Part shown: one piece after another, positions 43,791 to 52,352 of the stretch | Numbering within the stretch: the stretch's first letter is position 1 | Layout: each line of letters opens with the position of its first letter | Assembly: GCF_016625195.1 (NCBI RefSeq) | Contig: NZ_JACVUP010000016.1 | Location: 1-64,000 of the forward strand | DNA from: Erwinia sp. S63 | GTDB lineage: Bacteria; Pseudomonadota; Gammaproteobacteria; Enterobacterales; Enterobacteriaceae | DNA: 64,000 nucleotides | Reading direction: 5' to 3' | Notes under the pieces: generated by a model | Seen by the model: only the letters and a program-made list of their open reading frames with translations | Databases searched by the model: none | Told to the model about the DNA's origin: nothing | Translations under genes and position numbers: made by a program

Positions 43791-45053
43791 ATGAAACGTA
43801 TTGTGATTACAGGTATGGGGATGGTTTCCCCGCTCGGCTGCGGTACAGAAGCGGTGTGGCAGTCACTGCTGGCGGGAAAATCGGGGATCAGCGCCTTACC
43901 GAACGAGATGGTGCAGGACATCAGCTGCAAAGTGGCGGGTCAAGTGCCCACGTTGGAACAAGATCCACAGCATGGCTTCGATCCCGAGCGCGTGATCGCG
44001 CCAAAAGATCGCAAGAAAATGGATCGCTTTATTGAGTTTGCGCTGGTGGCGGCGCATGAAGCGCTGACGCAAGCTAACTGGTTCCCACAGGATGAGGCGG
44101 ATCGCCAGCGCACCGCGACGGTGATCGCCACTGGCATTGGTGGTTTCAACGAGATTGCCAACGCGGTTGAAACCACCGCCAATCGCGGCCCGCGTCGTTT
44201 ATCGCCGTTTACCATTCCCTCTTTCCTCGCCAATTTGGCGGCAGGACATGTGTCGATTGCCCACGGTTTTCGCGGCCCGATTGGCGCCCCTGTCACGGCG
44301 TGCGCGGCGGGTGCGCAGGCGATTGGCGATGCGGCACGATTGATCCGCAGCGGCGAGGCGGACATCGCGCTGTGCGGCGGCACCGAGGCGGCGATCCATC
44401 GCGTCAGTCTGGCGGGCTTTGCGGCTGCGAAAGCGATGTCAGGCGGATTTAACGATCATCCCGAACAGGCATCTCGTCCGTTTGATCGTGACCGCGATGG
44501 CTTTGTAATGGGTGAGGGCGCGGGTCTGCTGGTGATTGAATCTCTGGAACATGCACAGGCACGCGGTGCGACACCGCTGGCGGAGTTAGTCGGCTATGGC
44601 ACCAGTGCCGATGCCTATCATCTCACCGCCGGACCGGAAACCGGAGAAGGTGCGCGCCGTGCGATGGAAACCGCGCTGGCGCAGGCGGGCATCACCCCAG
44701 CAGAGGTGCAGCATATCAATGCCCATGCCACCTCCACGCCGGTGGGTGACAAAGGCGAGCTGGCGGCAATCCGCACGCTGTTTGCGGGCAGCGATGTAGC
44801 GATCACCTCGACCAAATCTGCCACCGGGCATCTGCTGGGTGCCGCGGGCGGCGTGGAGGCGATCTTCTCGATCCTGGCACTGCGCGACCAAATCGCACCG
44901 CCCACGCTCAATCTGCTGCACCCCGATGAAGCCGCAGCGGGGCTGAATCTGGTGGCGCTGAAACCCCTGCCGATGGCGATGCAGTATGTGCTGTCGAACG
45001 GCTTTGGCTTCGGCGGCGTCAATGCCAGCTTGCTGTTTAAGGGCTGGGCATAA
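43791..45053 (+). CDS. Beta-ketoacyl-ACP synthase II paralogue (FabF-like)
   Basis: 420 aa, full length for KAS II. The catalytic triad is intact: Cys in PVTACAAGAQAIGDA (about residue 168), His in NAHATSTPVGDKGE (about 309) and His in TGHLLGAAGG (about 346), with FGFGGVNASL near the end. It could elongate fatty acids or a secondary lipid, but here it is the fourth gene of an HxlR-efflux operon without acyl carrier or reductase genes. A paralogue that stands in for the housekeeping enzyme when a KAS inhibitor is present is one explanation; a role in modifying the exported compound is another. Confidence 0.88.
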   Translation: MKRIVITGMGMVSPLGCGTEAVWQSLLAGKSGISALPNEMVQDISCKVAGQVPTLEQDPQHGFDPERVIAPKDRKKMDRFIEFALVAAHEALTQANWFPQDEADRQRTATVIATGIGGFNEIANAVETTANRGPRRLSPFTIPSFLANLAAGHVSIAHGFRGPIGAPVTACAAGAQAIGDAARLIRSGEADIALCGGTEAAIHRVSLAGFAAAKAMSGGFNDHPEQASRPFDRDRDGFVMGEGAGLLVIESLEHAQARGATPLAELVGYGTSADAYHLTAGPETGEGARRAMETALAQAGITPAEVQHINAHATSTPVGDKGELAAIRTLFAGSDVAITSTKSATGHLLGAAGGVEAIFSILALRDQIAPPTLNLLHPDEAAAGLNLVALKPLPMAMQYVLSNGFGFGGVNASLLFKGWA

Positions 45054-45185
45054 CCTATAGGCCCCAGACTGCTCATGAGCTTGAGTGCATGTTTGTTATA
45101 AAGGGCATGATGGAGGAGGCCATCGTTACGATGGCCTGCACGCCCAGACAAATGAAATGGGTAACTGGATGCAACGGCAAAAATT

Positions 45186-45195
45186 TATATACTGT
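45186..45195. promoter_or_regulatory. Half-site upstream of MarR-like gene
   Basis: TATATACTGT, which matches the TATATACAGT half of the large palindrome upstream of the SnoaL-like gene at nine of ten positions. It lies 33 bases before the MarR-like start. Confidence 0.35.
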
Positions 45196-45227
45196 GCCCT
45201 CTCTATTTCCCCTTTGGAGCCGCCCCT

Positions 45228-45644
45228 TTGACCTCGGAAACCCAGCAGCTGGCTGATGAACTGCGTCAGGTTGTTAGCGCCTTTGTGCGCAATGTGCGTG
45301 TCGCCACCGCCACGGCGCGCACTTCACAGCATGAAACCCTCGATCTGCTGGATACCCACCAGGCGCTCTCCATCGCCGATCTCGCACGCTTGCGCGGCGT
45401 GAAGCATCAGAGCATGCGTTTAGTGATCAACGAGTTGGAGCAACAGGGCATGGTGTTGCGGGAAAAGAGCCCGCAGGATGCGCGCGCCCAGCTGATCGTG
45501 CTGAGTGAAGCAGCGCGGAAAACCCTGGCCGATGCGCGAGCACAGCGTGCAGACTGGATCGCTGCACTGATCACCGACAAACTGGACGACAGCACGCGCG
45601 ACGATCTGCAAAAGGGCCTCGCCGCGCTGCGTCAGCTGCTGTAA
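45228..45644 (+). CDS. MarR-family regulator
   Basis: 138 aa from TTG 45228, with GGAG a few bases upstream and no better start. Winged HTH in LSIADLARLRGVKHQSMRLVINELEQQGMVLREKSPQDARAQLIVLSEAARKTL. The N-terminal part (QQLADELRQVVSAFVRNVRVATATA) is the dimerisation helix. The gene follows the efflux operon by 174 bases and converges on the SnoaL-like gene. It may regulate that gene via the shared half-site. Confidence 0.85.
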   Translation: MTSETQQLADELRQVVSAFVRNVRVATATARTSQHETLDLLDTHQALSIADLARLRGVKHQSMRLVINELEQQGMVLREKSPQDARAQLIVLSEAARKTLADARAQRADWIAALITDKLDDSTRDDLQKGLAALRQLL

Positions 45645-45752
45645 CTGGCTCATAACCTGCGTTAGCTGTTTTCACTCAACCTTACCTGGCTTCTGGCCTG
45701 CGCCTGCCGTTTTCAATTTGCTCTCGTTGGCCCGCTTCTTTCGGCAATCACT

Positions 45753-46163
45753 TTAGCCCTGCTTCAACTGGCTCAACACCTGTGCCAGCGTGTTGAGTCC
45801 CCAGTGTTCTGCATATTTCCCCTCGGCAATCCGCACCATATCGATCACCGCGATCGTCACCGCTTTACCGCTGGCGGGTATACCCAGCAGCGTGCCGGTA
45901 TGCACGCCGGTAATGGTTTTACGGGTTGTCACCCAATCGCGTTCGGCCACCTGATCGTCGATCGTCACCTGTAACGGGGAAAGTGCGGGACGCAGGATCT
46001 GATCGAAGGTGTGCCACAGGCTTTCACGATCGTTGGGGGCGCCCGCCGGTGACGATCGATTAACAAAATCCTCCCCAACCAGATCGTCAAAAGCCTCGCG
46101 CTGGCCCTCCACGATCACCTGCTGATTAAAGCGTTGCACGATACGTTTGTTGTGTTCAGACAC
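45753..46163 (-). CDS. SnoaL-like / ester-cyclase family protein
   Basis: 136 aa from GTG 46163. This start was chosen because GGAGG lies ahead at ideal spacing, while the longer open frame crosses the palindromic operator. The fold is that of SnoaL/NTF2: NKRIVQRFNQQVIVEGQREAFDDLVGEDFVNRS, RESLWHTFDQIL, DQVAERDWVTTRKTITGVHTG, VIDMVRIAEGKYAEHWGLND-like end. A small-molecule binding or isomerase role is usual; its substrate is unknown. Under the control of a perfect palindrome directly before its ribosome site. Confidence 0.8.
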   Translation of the reverse strand: MSEHNKRIVQRFNQQVIVEGQREAFDDLVGEDFVNRSSPAGAPNDRESLWHTFDQILRPALSPLQVTIDDQVAERDWVTTRKTITGVHTGTLLGIPASGKAVTIAVIDMVRIAEGKYAEHWGLNTLAQVLSQLKQG

Positions 46164-46173
46164 GGTGAGCCTC

Positions 46174-46202
46174 CAATATATACAGTTAGACTGTATATAT
46201 TG
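46174..46202. promoter_or_regulatory. Perfect 29-base palindrome at the SnoaL-like gene
   Basis: Arms CAATATATACAGT (46174-46186) and ACTGTATATATTG (46190-46202) around TAG. It starts right next to the GGAGG of the SnoaL-like gene, so a bound repressor would block initiation, and the transcript end would fold over the ribosome site. Confidence 0.75.
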
Positions 46203-46261
46203 AACTTTGATCATTCGAAGATGATAGGCAGGCTGTGCGGTAGGCTGAAGGAATGCCGGGC

Positions 46262-46297
46262 AAAAAAACACCCTGCAAACGCACTGCTTACAGGGTG
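46262..46297 (-). terminator. Intrinsic terminator of mannonate dehydratase gene
   Basis: On the minus strand CACCCTG (46297-46291) pairs with CAGGGTG (46275-46269), followed by seven Ts. It lies about 50 bases past the stop of the dehydratase gene. Confidence 0.75.
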
Positions 46298-46350
46298 ATG
46301 GGTAATTTCATTCAGGCTGCGATTGCGGCGACCTGTACTGTCAGTGTTTT

Positions 46351-47415
46351 TTAACGCTTATCCAACGCTTCCCACAGACCCATCAGGTAAGTGGTGCCCA
46401 GCGCACGATCATACAAGCCGTAGCCCGGACGTCCGGTTTCGCCCCAAATAAAGCGGCCGTGATCGGAACGGATATATCCATCGAAGCCGTTGTCGTGCAT
46501 TGATTGCAGCACCTTGTACATATCCAGCGAGCCGTACTCAGTAGGATGCGCGCACTCGTAGAAATCTTTGTCCTGAATAATCTTGATGTTACGCACGTGC
46601 GCAAACGGAATACGCTTACGTCGTGAGAACTCGGCCAGAATACCGTACACATCATTCTGCGGATCTTCCGCAATCGATCCGGTGCACAGAGTGATGCCGT
46701 TAGCTTCCGAATCCACCACGTTACAGATCCAGTCGAGATCCTCGCGGTTCTTCACAATGCGCGGCAAGCCGAAGATCGAGTACGGTGGATCGTCAGGATG
46801 GATTGCCATCTTCACGCCCACTTCTTCACATACTGGGATCACCGCTTTCAGGAAGTAAGCGAGGTTTTCACGCAGCTTGTTGTCATCAACGTCTTTGTAT
46901 TGCGCAAACAGATCCTGCACTTTCGCCAGACGCTCTGGCTCCCAGCCTGGCAACGCGAAACCGTTCGAGTTGCCCAGCACTTCCTGCACCACTTCGTCGA
47001 GGCTCTTATCGATGCCTTTCTTCTCGAACGCCATGGTGAGTGAGCCGTCTGGCAGCACGTAATTCATGTCGGTCTTCATCCAGTCAAACACCGGCATGAA
47101 GTTGTAGCAGATCACTTTCACGCCGACTTCAGCGAGGTGACGAATGCTCTGCTTGTAGTTCTCAATATATTGATCGCGGCTCGGCAGGCCGATCTTGATG
47201 TCATCATGAATGTTGACGCTCTCGATCACTTCCACCGTCAGACCGGCGGCATGTACCTGATCAACCAGTGCTTTAATCTTATCTTTCGGCCAGGTTTCCC
47301 CGACCGGCACGTCATACAGCGCGCCCACCACGCCACGCACACCCGGCACCTGGCGAATATATTCCAGCGAAACTTTATCTTCTTTGGGACCAAACCAACG
47401 CATTGTCAGTTGCAT
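46351..47415 (-). CDS. uxuA: D-mannonate dehydratase
   Basis: 354 aa from ATG 47415, the position of the E. coli start (MRWFGP after MQLT). Family marks: YNFMPVFDWMKTDMNYVLPDGS, KAVIPVCEEVGVKMAIHPDDPPYSIFGLPRIV, NGITLCTGS, FAHVRNIK and RSDHGRFIWG with metal-binding His and Asp. It converts D-mannonate to 2-keto-3-deoxygluconate in glucuronate use. It is about 40 residues shorter than E. coli UxuA, lacking the central insert after the LPDGS region, as in the Bacillus-type enzymes. No uxuB, uxaC or transporter lies beside it; it is alone. Confidence 0.92.
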   Translation of the reverse strand: MQLTMRWFGPKEDKVSLEYIRQVPGVRGVVGALYDVPVGETWPKDKIKALVDQVHAAGLTVEVIESVNIHDDIKIGLPSRDQYIENYKQSIRHLAEVGVKVICYNFMPVFDWMKTDMNYVLPDGSLTMAFEKKGIDKSLDEVVQEVLGNSNGFALPGWEPERLAKVQDLFAQYKDVDDNKLRENLAYFLKAVIPVCEEVGVKMAIHPDDPPYSIFGLPRIVKNREDLDWICNVVDSEANGITLCTGSIAEDPQNDVYGILAEFSRRKRIPFAHVRNIKIIQDKDFYECAHPTEYGSLDMYKVLQSMHDNGFDGYIRSDHGRFIWGETGRPGYGLYDRALGTTYLMGLWEALDKR

Positions 47416-47809
47416 AATCTCATCCACCGTCATCGTGTTGCTGCGATAACTGTTAAACTACCATTCTAGTAAACATGATCCCAGCATCGACCGGAGAATA
47501 TCTCTTGATCCGCGTCACAGAACACAATTTCTTCGGAAAAGCAGGCGGTGTGGTGGATTTACGCGGCCTAAATTTAATGCGGGTGCTAACGCAACGAGAA
47601 CGAAAAGAAGAGGTACGCCTTTTCCCTGGCGCGTTTTCCACTGCCTTGCAGGAATAAAGAAAGTTTTGTTAGCTGAAATAACCTCAATGCTTCGCCGTTC
47701 ACTCTGAGCTTGATGCAATTTCCCGCTGCTAATCGGCTTTTCATTTGTTTTATTTATCAGAAACTTCCTGGCAGGCAAAATAGCCATTATTTCCTCTCCG
47801 TCAGCCATC
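47416..47809. promoter_or_regulatory. Divergent gap between uxuA and the GGDEF gene
   Basis: About 390 bases without a supported gene; short open frames on both strands look random. GTTAAACTACC and TAGTAAACAT at about 47453-47484 form a loose inverted pattern near the uxuA start and could be a regulator site. Confidence 0.4.
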
Positions 47810-48757
47810 ATGTCCGAAGAAGCGCTACGTCAGCAGGTCCAGAACCTGAAAAAGCATAATGCGCGCTTAAAGCGCATAGCGCATGACGCGCGTAACAAGC
47901 TGAGTGCGGCGCTGGACGGAACCGGTTTATGTTTGTGGCAGCTGGATATTCCCAGCGGCAAGCTGGTAATTTTCAACCGACGCTGGGGTTCGATGCTGGG
48001 TTTCCAGCCGAAAGAGACCAAAGCGCAGTTTGAAGTCTGGCGCGAACGCCTGCACCCCGATGACGCCGATGAAGTGCTCAAGGCGTTTTACGATCACATC
48101 GAAGGGCGCGCGCCTTACTATGAGGCGCTGCATCGCATGCTGGGTAAGAACGATAAAATTACCTGGGTGCTTGATCGCGGGCGCGTCACCGAGTGGGACG
48201 AAGAAGGCAATCCGCTTAAAGTCACCGGCACGCACATCGATATGACCAAAGAGAAGCAGTATGAAGCGCAACTCTCTTCATTGGCGCATCACGATCCGCT
48301 GACCGGCCTGACCAACCGCCACGCGCTGCAAACCCATTTCGCTAAAATGAAAGCGCAGGGGCCGCTGTGTGTGGCATTTATCGATCTCGATAACTTTAAG
48401 CATGTGAATGACACGCTTGGCCATCGCAGTGGCGATGAAGTGCTGATTCAGCTCAGCCAGCGCATCCTTGACCAGGTGCCACCGAACGTGGTGGTGGGCC
48501 GTCTGGGCGGGGATGAGTTTGTGCTGCTGATGCCGTTCCTGATCGACTTCCCCAAAGTGCGCATCATGATGCAGGCGGTGCTGGATGCTGCGCTGACGCC
48601 GTTCGATGTGGATAACGGCCATGCGCAGATTGGTGCTTCCATTGGCGTGGCGACGGTGCAACCGCACTTCAGCTTCGATGAAGCGTTAACCCGTGCGGAT
48701 GAAGCGATGTACCAGATTAAGAAGAACGGCAAGCAAGGGTTTGGCCTGGCGGGGTAA
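47810..48757 (+). CDS. PAS-GGDEF diguanylate cyclase
   Basis: 315 aa. A short coiled-coil start, then a PAS domain (about 30-145: DGTGLCLWQLDIPSGKLVIFNRRWGSMLGF to GTHIDMTKEK), then a GGDEF domain (about 150-312) with HHDPLTGLTNR, DLDNFKHVNDTLGH and an intact GGDEF motif (RLGGDEFVLL). It should make cyclic di-GMP. No RxxD inhibitory site precedes the active site. No signal or membrane segment, so it is a cytoplasmic sensor, ligand unknown. Confidence 0.92.
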   Translation: MSEEALRQQVQNLKKHNARLKRIAHDARNKLSAALDGTGLCLWQLDIPSGKLVIFNRRWGSMLGFQPKETKAQFEVWRERLHPDDADEVLKAFYDHIEGRAPYYEALHRMLGKNDKITWVLDRGRVTEWDEEGNPLKVTGTHIDMTKEKQYEAQLSSLAHHDPLTGLTNRHALQTHFAKMKAQGPLCVAFIDLDNFKHVNDTLGHRSGDEVLIQLSQRILDQVPPNVVVGRLGGDEFVLLMPFLIDFPKVRIMMQAVLDAALTPFDVDNGHAQIGASIGVATVQPHFSFDEALTRADEAMYQIKKNGKQGFGLAG

Positions 48758-48821
48758 TCCTTTGCGGTTGCGGAAACAGACCCGCGCCACCGCCAAAGTC
48801 TGTGTCCCCATTTGCAGCAAA

Positions 48822-48842
48822 GCCCTCTCACCAGGAGAGGGC
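48822..48842. repeat. Hairpin between converging genes
   Basis: GCCCTCTC (48822-48829) and GAGAGGGC (48835-48842), loop ACCAG, no T-run. Likely bidirectional hairpin between the GGDEF gene and the amidohydrolase gene, a type common in these genomes. Confidence 0.5.
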
Positions 48843-48859
48843 CATAAACCGCCTTTAAC

Positions 48860-50731
48860 TCAAAACGCAAAGCAAGAACAGCCCAGCGCACCCCAGAATG
48901 CATGGTTATCCGACACCGGTACTGAAGACTGGCGCGCCACATCGTGCGAGTGGCTGTGTACCCCACAAGGGCCGCTGCACTGGTGCACTTTCGGCATCAT
49001 CGCCGCACGACCACTGGCTTGCGGTGGAGCGCTGCGGTAGTGGCCTGGCACAGTGACCACCGGAGACCACTCTGGCAACACCGGCACTGGCGGCGGTGAC
49101 AGCGGCGTAAACCCACCCGCGGCATACACCACTTCGCCATCGACCAGCGTCAACACCGATTCAATCCCTTTAATCTCCTCTTCCGGCACGCTGAAGAAAT
49201 CTTTCGAAAGCAGCACCAGATCCGCCAACTGACCGACTTTAATCTCACCTTTGGCATTCTGCTCGCTGGAGAACCAGGCGCTGCCTTTGGTCCACAGCAT
49301 CAGCGCGGTTTCGCGGTCAATACGCGCATTGTCATCGTACAACTGCATGCCACCAACGGTGCGGCCGGAAACCAGCCAGTAGAGTGCGGTCCACGGGTTA
49401 TAGCTGGCGACGCGCGTGGCATCGGTGCCCAAACCAACTGGCACGCCTGCATCCAACATGCGTGCTACCGGCGGTGTCTGTTTGGCGGCTTCTTTACCGT
49501 AGCGATCGACAAAGTATTCGCCCTGGAATGCCATACGATGCTGCACTGCCAGCCCGCCGCCCAGCGCTTTGACGCGCTCAATGTTGGCTTCGGTGATGGT
49601 TTCGGCGTGGTCAAAGAACCAGTGCAGGCCGTTGAACGGAATATCGCGGTTTACCTTTTCGAACACATCCAGCATGCGGCTGATCGATTCGTTGTAGGTG
49701 GCATGCAGACGGAACGGCCAGCGATGCTCCACCAGATGACGCACCACGCGCTCCAGCTCATCTTCCATGCCGGGAGCCAGATCGGGACGCGGTTCGAGGA
49801 AGTCTTCGAAATCCGCCGCCGAGAACACCAGCATCTCGCCCGCACCGTTGTGCCGCAGGAAGTCGGTGCCCTGGCCCGGTTTCAGCATATCGGTCCACTT
49901 CTCGAAATCTTCCAGCTCATGGCCGGGATTCTGAGTAAACAGGTTGTAGGCGATGCGCACCGTCAGCTGCTTTTTGGCGTGCAGCTCGGAAATCACATCG
50001 TAATCATCCGGGTAATTCTGGAAGCCGCCACCCGCATCAATGGCGCTGGTCAGGCCGAGGCGATTCAGCTCGCGCATAAACTGACGCGTGGAGTTAACCT
50101 GCTGTTCCAGCGGCAGCTTCGGTCCTTTCGCCAGCGTGGCATACAGCAGCATGGCATTAGGACGCGCAATCAACATACCGGTGGGATTGCCATTGCTGTC
50201 GCGTTGGATTTCGCCGCCCGGTGGGTTCGGCGTGTCTTTAGTGTAACCGACCACACGAAGCGCAGCGCGGTTCAGCAGGGCGCGGTCATACAGGTGCAGG
50301 ATGAACACTGGGGTATCCGGCGCGGCGGCGTTGATCTCATCCAGTGTAGGCATGCGGCGTTCAGCAAACTGGAATTCACTCCAGCCACCAACGACGCGCA
50401 CCCACTGCGGTGAAGGTGTGCGCAAGGCCTGTTCACGCAGCATGCGCAATGCATCAGCCAGTGACGGTACGCCTTCCCAGCGCAGTTCAAGATTGTAGTT
50501 AAGACCGCCGCGAATCAGGTGCAGGTGTGAGTCGTTAAGGCCAGGAATACCGGTGTGGCCTTTGGCATCAATAATCTGCGTGTCGCTGCCCGCAAAGCGC
50601 ATCACTTCCGCTTCGCTGCCTACCGCGAGAAACTTGCCGTCTTTGATCGCCACCGCAGTGGCTAACGGGTTGGCGCGATCCACTGTGTGGAATTTGCCGT
50701 TGGTAAAAATCAGTGAGGCCGTTGTCATCAT
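48860..50731 (-). CDS. Amidohydrolase family protein (YtcJ-like, amidohydrolase_3)
   Basis: 623 aa from ATG 50731 with GGAGAAG before it (a neighbouring ATG at 50728 is possible). TIM-barrel metal hydrolase: IPGLNDSHLHLIRGG (HxH metal site, about residues 71-85), HLVEHRWPFRLHATYNESI, HWFFDHAETI, and GLGTDATRVAS with the catalytic Asp near 440. The family removes formyl or acyl groups from N-substituted amides and related compounds. The C-terminus beyond about 555 (rich in Pro/His/Cys) is unusual. Sixteen bases after an ABM-domain membrane protein gene, so co-transcribed. Confidence 0.88.
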   Translation of the reverse strand: MMTTASLIFTNGKFHTVDRANPLATAVAIKDGKFLAVGSEAEVMRFAGSDTQIIDAKGHTGIPGLNDSHLHLIRGGLNYNLELRWEGVPSLADALRMLREQALRTPSPQWVRVVGGWSEFQFAERRMPTLDEINAAAPDTPVFILHLYDRALLNRAALRVVGYTKDTPNPPGGEIQRDSNGNPTGMLIARPNAMLLYATLAKGPKLPLEQQVNSTRQFMRELNRLGLTSAIDAGGGFQNYPDDYDVISELHAKKQLTVRIAYNLFTQNPGHELEDFEKWTDMLKPGQGTDFLRHNGAGEMLVFSAADFEDFLEPRPDLAPGMEDELERVVRHLVEHRWPFRLHATYNESISRMLDVFEKVNRDIPFNGLHWFFDHAETITEANIERVKALGGGLAVQHRMAFQGEYFVDRYGKEAAKQTPPVARMLDAGVPVGLGTDATRVASYNPWTALYWLVSGRTVGGMQLYDDNARIDRETALMLWTKGSAWFSSEQNAKGEIKVGQLADLVLLSKDFFSVPEEEIKGIESVLTLVDGEVVYAAGGFTPLSPPPVPVLPEWSPVVTVPGHYRSAPPQASGRAAMMPKVHQCSGPCGVHSHSHDVARQSSVPVSDNHAFWGALGCSCFAF

Positions 50732-50747
50732 CTCTTCTCCAGTTAGA

Positions 50748-51308
50748 TTACGCGTTGCGGCCAATAAGCCACTGTTTTAAAACACGGGTAACGATCGGCA
50801 TCCACAGGAATACCACCAGTGCCACCACGCTGGCATCATTCAGTAAGTGGCCCCACAGCGTGCCGTGCGCGGCGGGCAACACCTGATTCCAGAACCACGG
50901 CACCAGGTTGGTAGAGGGAAAAATCACCCCCAGCGTCAGTAAGTATTGTTTCCATTTCGCCGGTTTGACCTGGCCTTTTTGCGTCGGGGTAAACCAGAAC
51001 GCGGCACCGGGGCGCACTTCAATATGTTCCGGCTGTGCCAGCATCGCTGGCAGGTTCTGGATTAACGTTTTGCGCTGATCCGATTTCAGCCAGGCGTACA
51101 GCTCATCCAGTCCGGTAAAACGAATCAGCACGGTGTAAGCATTGTCGCCGTGCACCGGGCGCAGCACGTTGACGCCAAGATGGCCAGGAAAGCTCGCGGC
51201 TTGCGGCATGATGGTGTCGAGCCACTGCTCATAATGGGCCTGCTGTTCCGGCAGGATGCTGTGGGTAATCACCAGCGTCACATGGTTGGCTTGTTGTGAG
51301 TAATTCAT
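50748..51308 (-). CDS. Antibiotic biosynthesis monooxygenase-domain membrane protein
   Basis: 186 aa. Residues 1-100 form an ABM-type ferredoxin-like fold (VTLVITHSILPEQQAHYEQWLDTIMPQAASFPGHLGVNVLRP, TVLIRFTGLDELYAWLKSD). The C-terminal part has two hydrophobic segments (KWKQYLLTLGVIFPSTNLVPWFW and DASVVALVVFLWMPIVTRVLKQWL). A membrane-bound ABM protein; function unknown. Divergent from a LysR gene. Confidence 0.85.
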   Translation of the reverse strand: MNYSQQANHVTLVITHSILPEQQAHYEQWLDTIMPQAASFPGHLGVNVLRPVHGDNAYTVLIRFTGLDELYAWLKSDQRKTLIQNLPAMLAQPEHIEVRPGAAFWFTPTQKGQVKPAKWKQYLLTLGVIFPSTNLVPWFWNQVLPAAHGTLWGHLLNDASVVALVVFLWMPIVTRVLKQWLIGRNA

Positions 51309-51437
51309 CGTAAGTTCCTGAGTTTCCGCTGGTGAAAGTGCTTGCGTCGTTGAGTAAAAAAATACGAAATGAGAGCGTTTATTGATAACGGATAGATTTT
51401 GGGTTGTTGTTCAACAATTTTTGGGGAGGCATGGGGA

Positions 51438-52346
51438 ATGCGTTTAAACCTTGAGGCGCTGCTGATTTTGGATGCGTTGGATCGCCACGGCACCTTTGCC
51501 GCTGCGGCTGCGCGCTTGTTTAAAACCGCATCGGCGTTGAGCTACACCGTGCAGAAGATGGAGAGCGATCTCAAGATCACGCTACTCGATCGCTCCGGCC
51601 ATCGCGCCACTTTCACCCCGACCGGGCGTTTGATGCTGGAAAAAGGACGCACCCTGCTACGCGCGGTGAATGAGTTAGAGCAACAGGCGCGCTACGTCGA
51701 AAGCGGCTGGGAGAGTCAGCTGGTGATCAGTGTCGATGCCTCGCTGCCGTTTCGCATTCTGACCCCGCTGATTGATCAGTTTTATCAGGAGCATCCGCAT
51801 ACTCAGCTGCAATTCCGCCAGGATGTGCTGGCTGGCTGCTGGGAAGCGCTCAACTATGGCGAAGCGGACATTGTCTTTGGCGCGGTGCAGGAACCCGCCA
51901 CGCGCAAAGAGATTGTCTGCCAGCCGCTCGGCTGGCTGGATTATGTGTTTGCTGTCGCGCCGGAGCATCCTCTCGCTTCCGCACCTGAACCACTGCTGCG
52001 CGAGCAGATTCGCCAGTACCGCGCGGTGACGGTTCACGACTCGTCTCGTCACGGTGCAGGTATCGATTTACGCGTGTTGGATGAGCAGAAGACGCTGAGC
52101 GTGCATGACTTCCCGGCGAAACTGCAGGCGCAACTGGATGGCTTGGGCTGTGGTTACCTGCCGTTATACCTGGCAAGACCGCATCTGGAGAGCGGGGCGC
52201 TGGTGGCGCGCCAACTGGATAGCGAATGCCGCCGCGATATGGCGTATCTGGCGTGGAATGAAACCGCGACCGGTAATGCGGCCACCTGGTGGCGTGAGCA
52301 CCTGCTCACGCTGCCAGGATTACAGGAGATTTATTCTCCCGCGTAA
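51438..52346 (+). CDS. LysR-family regulator
   Basis: 302 aa from ATG 51438 with GGGGAGG upstream. HTH: MRLNLEALLILDALDRHGTFAAAAARLFKTASALSYTVQKMESDLKITLLDRSGHRATFTPTG. Divergent from the ABM/amidohydrolase pair with a 130-base gap, so it likely controls them. Converges on the MFS gene with six bases between the stops. Confidence 0.9.
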   Translation: MRLNLEALLILDALDRHGTFAAAAARLFKTASALSYTVQKMESDLKITLLDRSGHRATFTPTGRLMLEKGRTLLRAVNELEQQARYVESGWESQLVISVDASLPFRILTPLIDQFYQEHPHTQLQFRQDVLAGCWEALNYGEADIVFGAVQEPATRKEIVCQPLGWLDYVFAVAPEHPLASAPEPLLREQIRQYRAVTVHDSSRHGAGIDLRVLDEQKTLSVHDFPAKLQAQLDGLGCGYLPLYLARPHLESGALVARQLDSECRRDMAYLAWNETATGNAATWWREHLLTLPGLQEIYSPA

Positions 52347-52352
52347 AGGCTG

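Noticed and set aside
47475..47657. A 60-codon rightward frame upstream of the GGDEF gene
   Set aside because: No family, no ribosome site, and it lies in the promoter region of uxuA.
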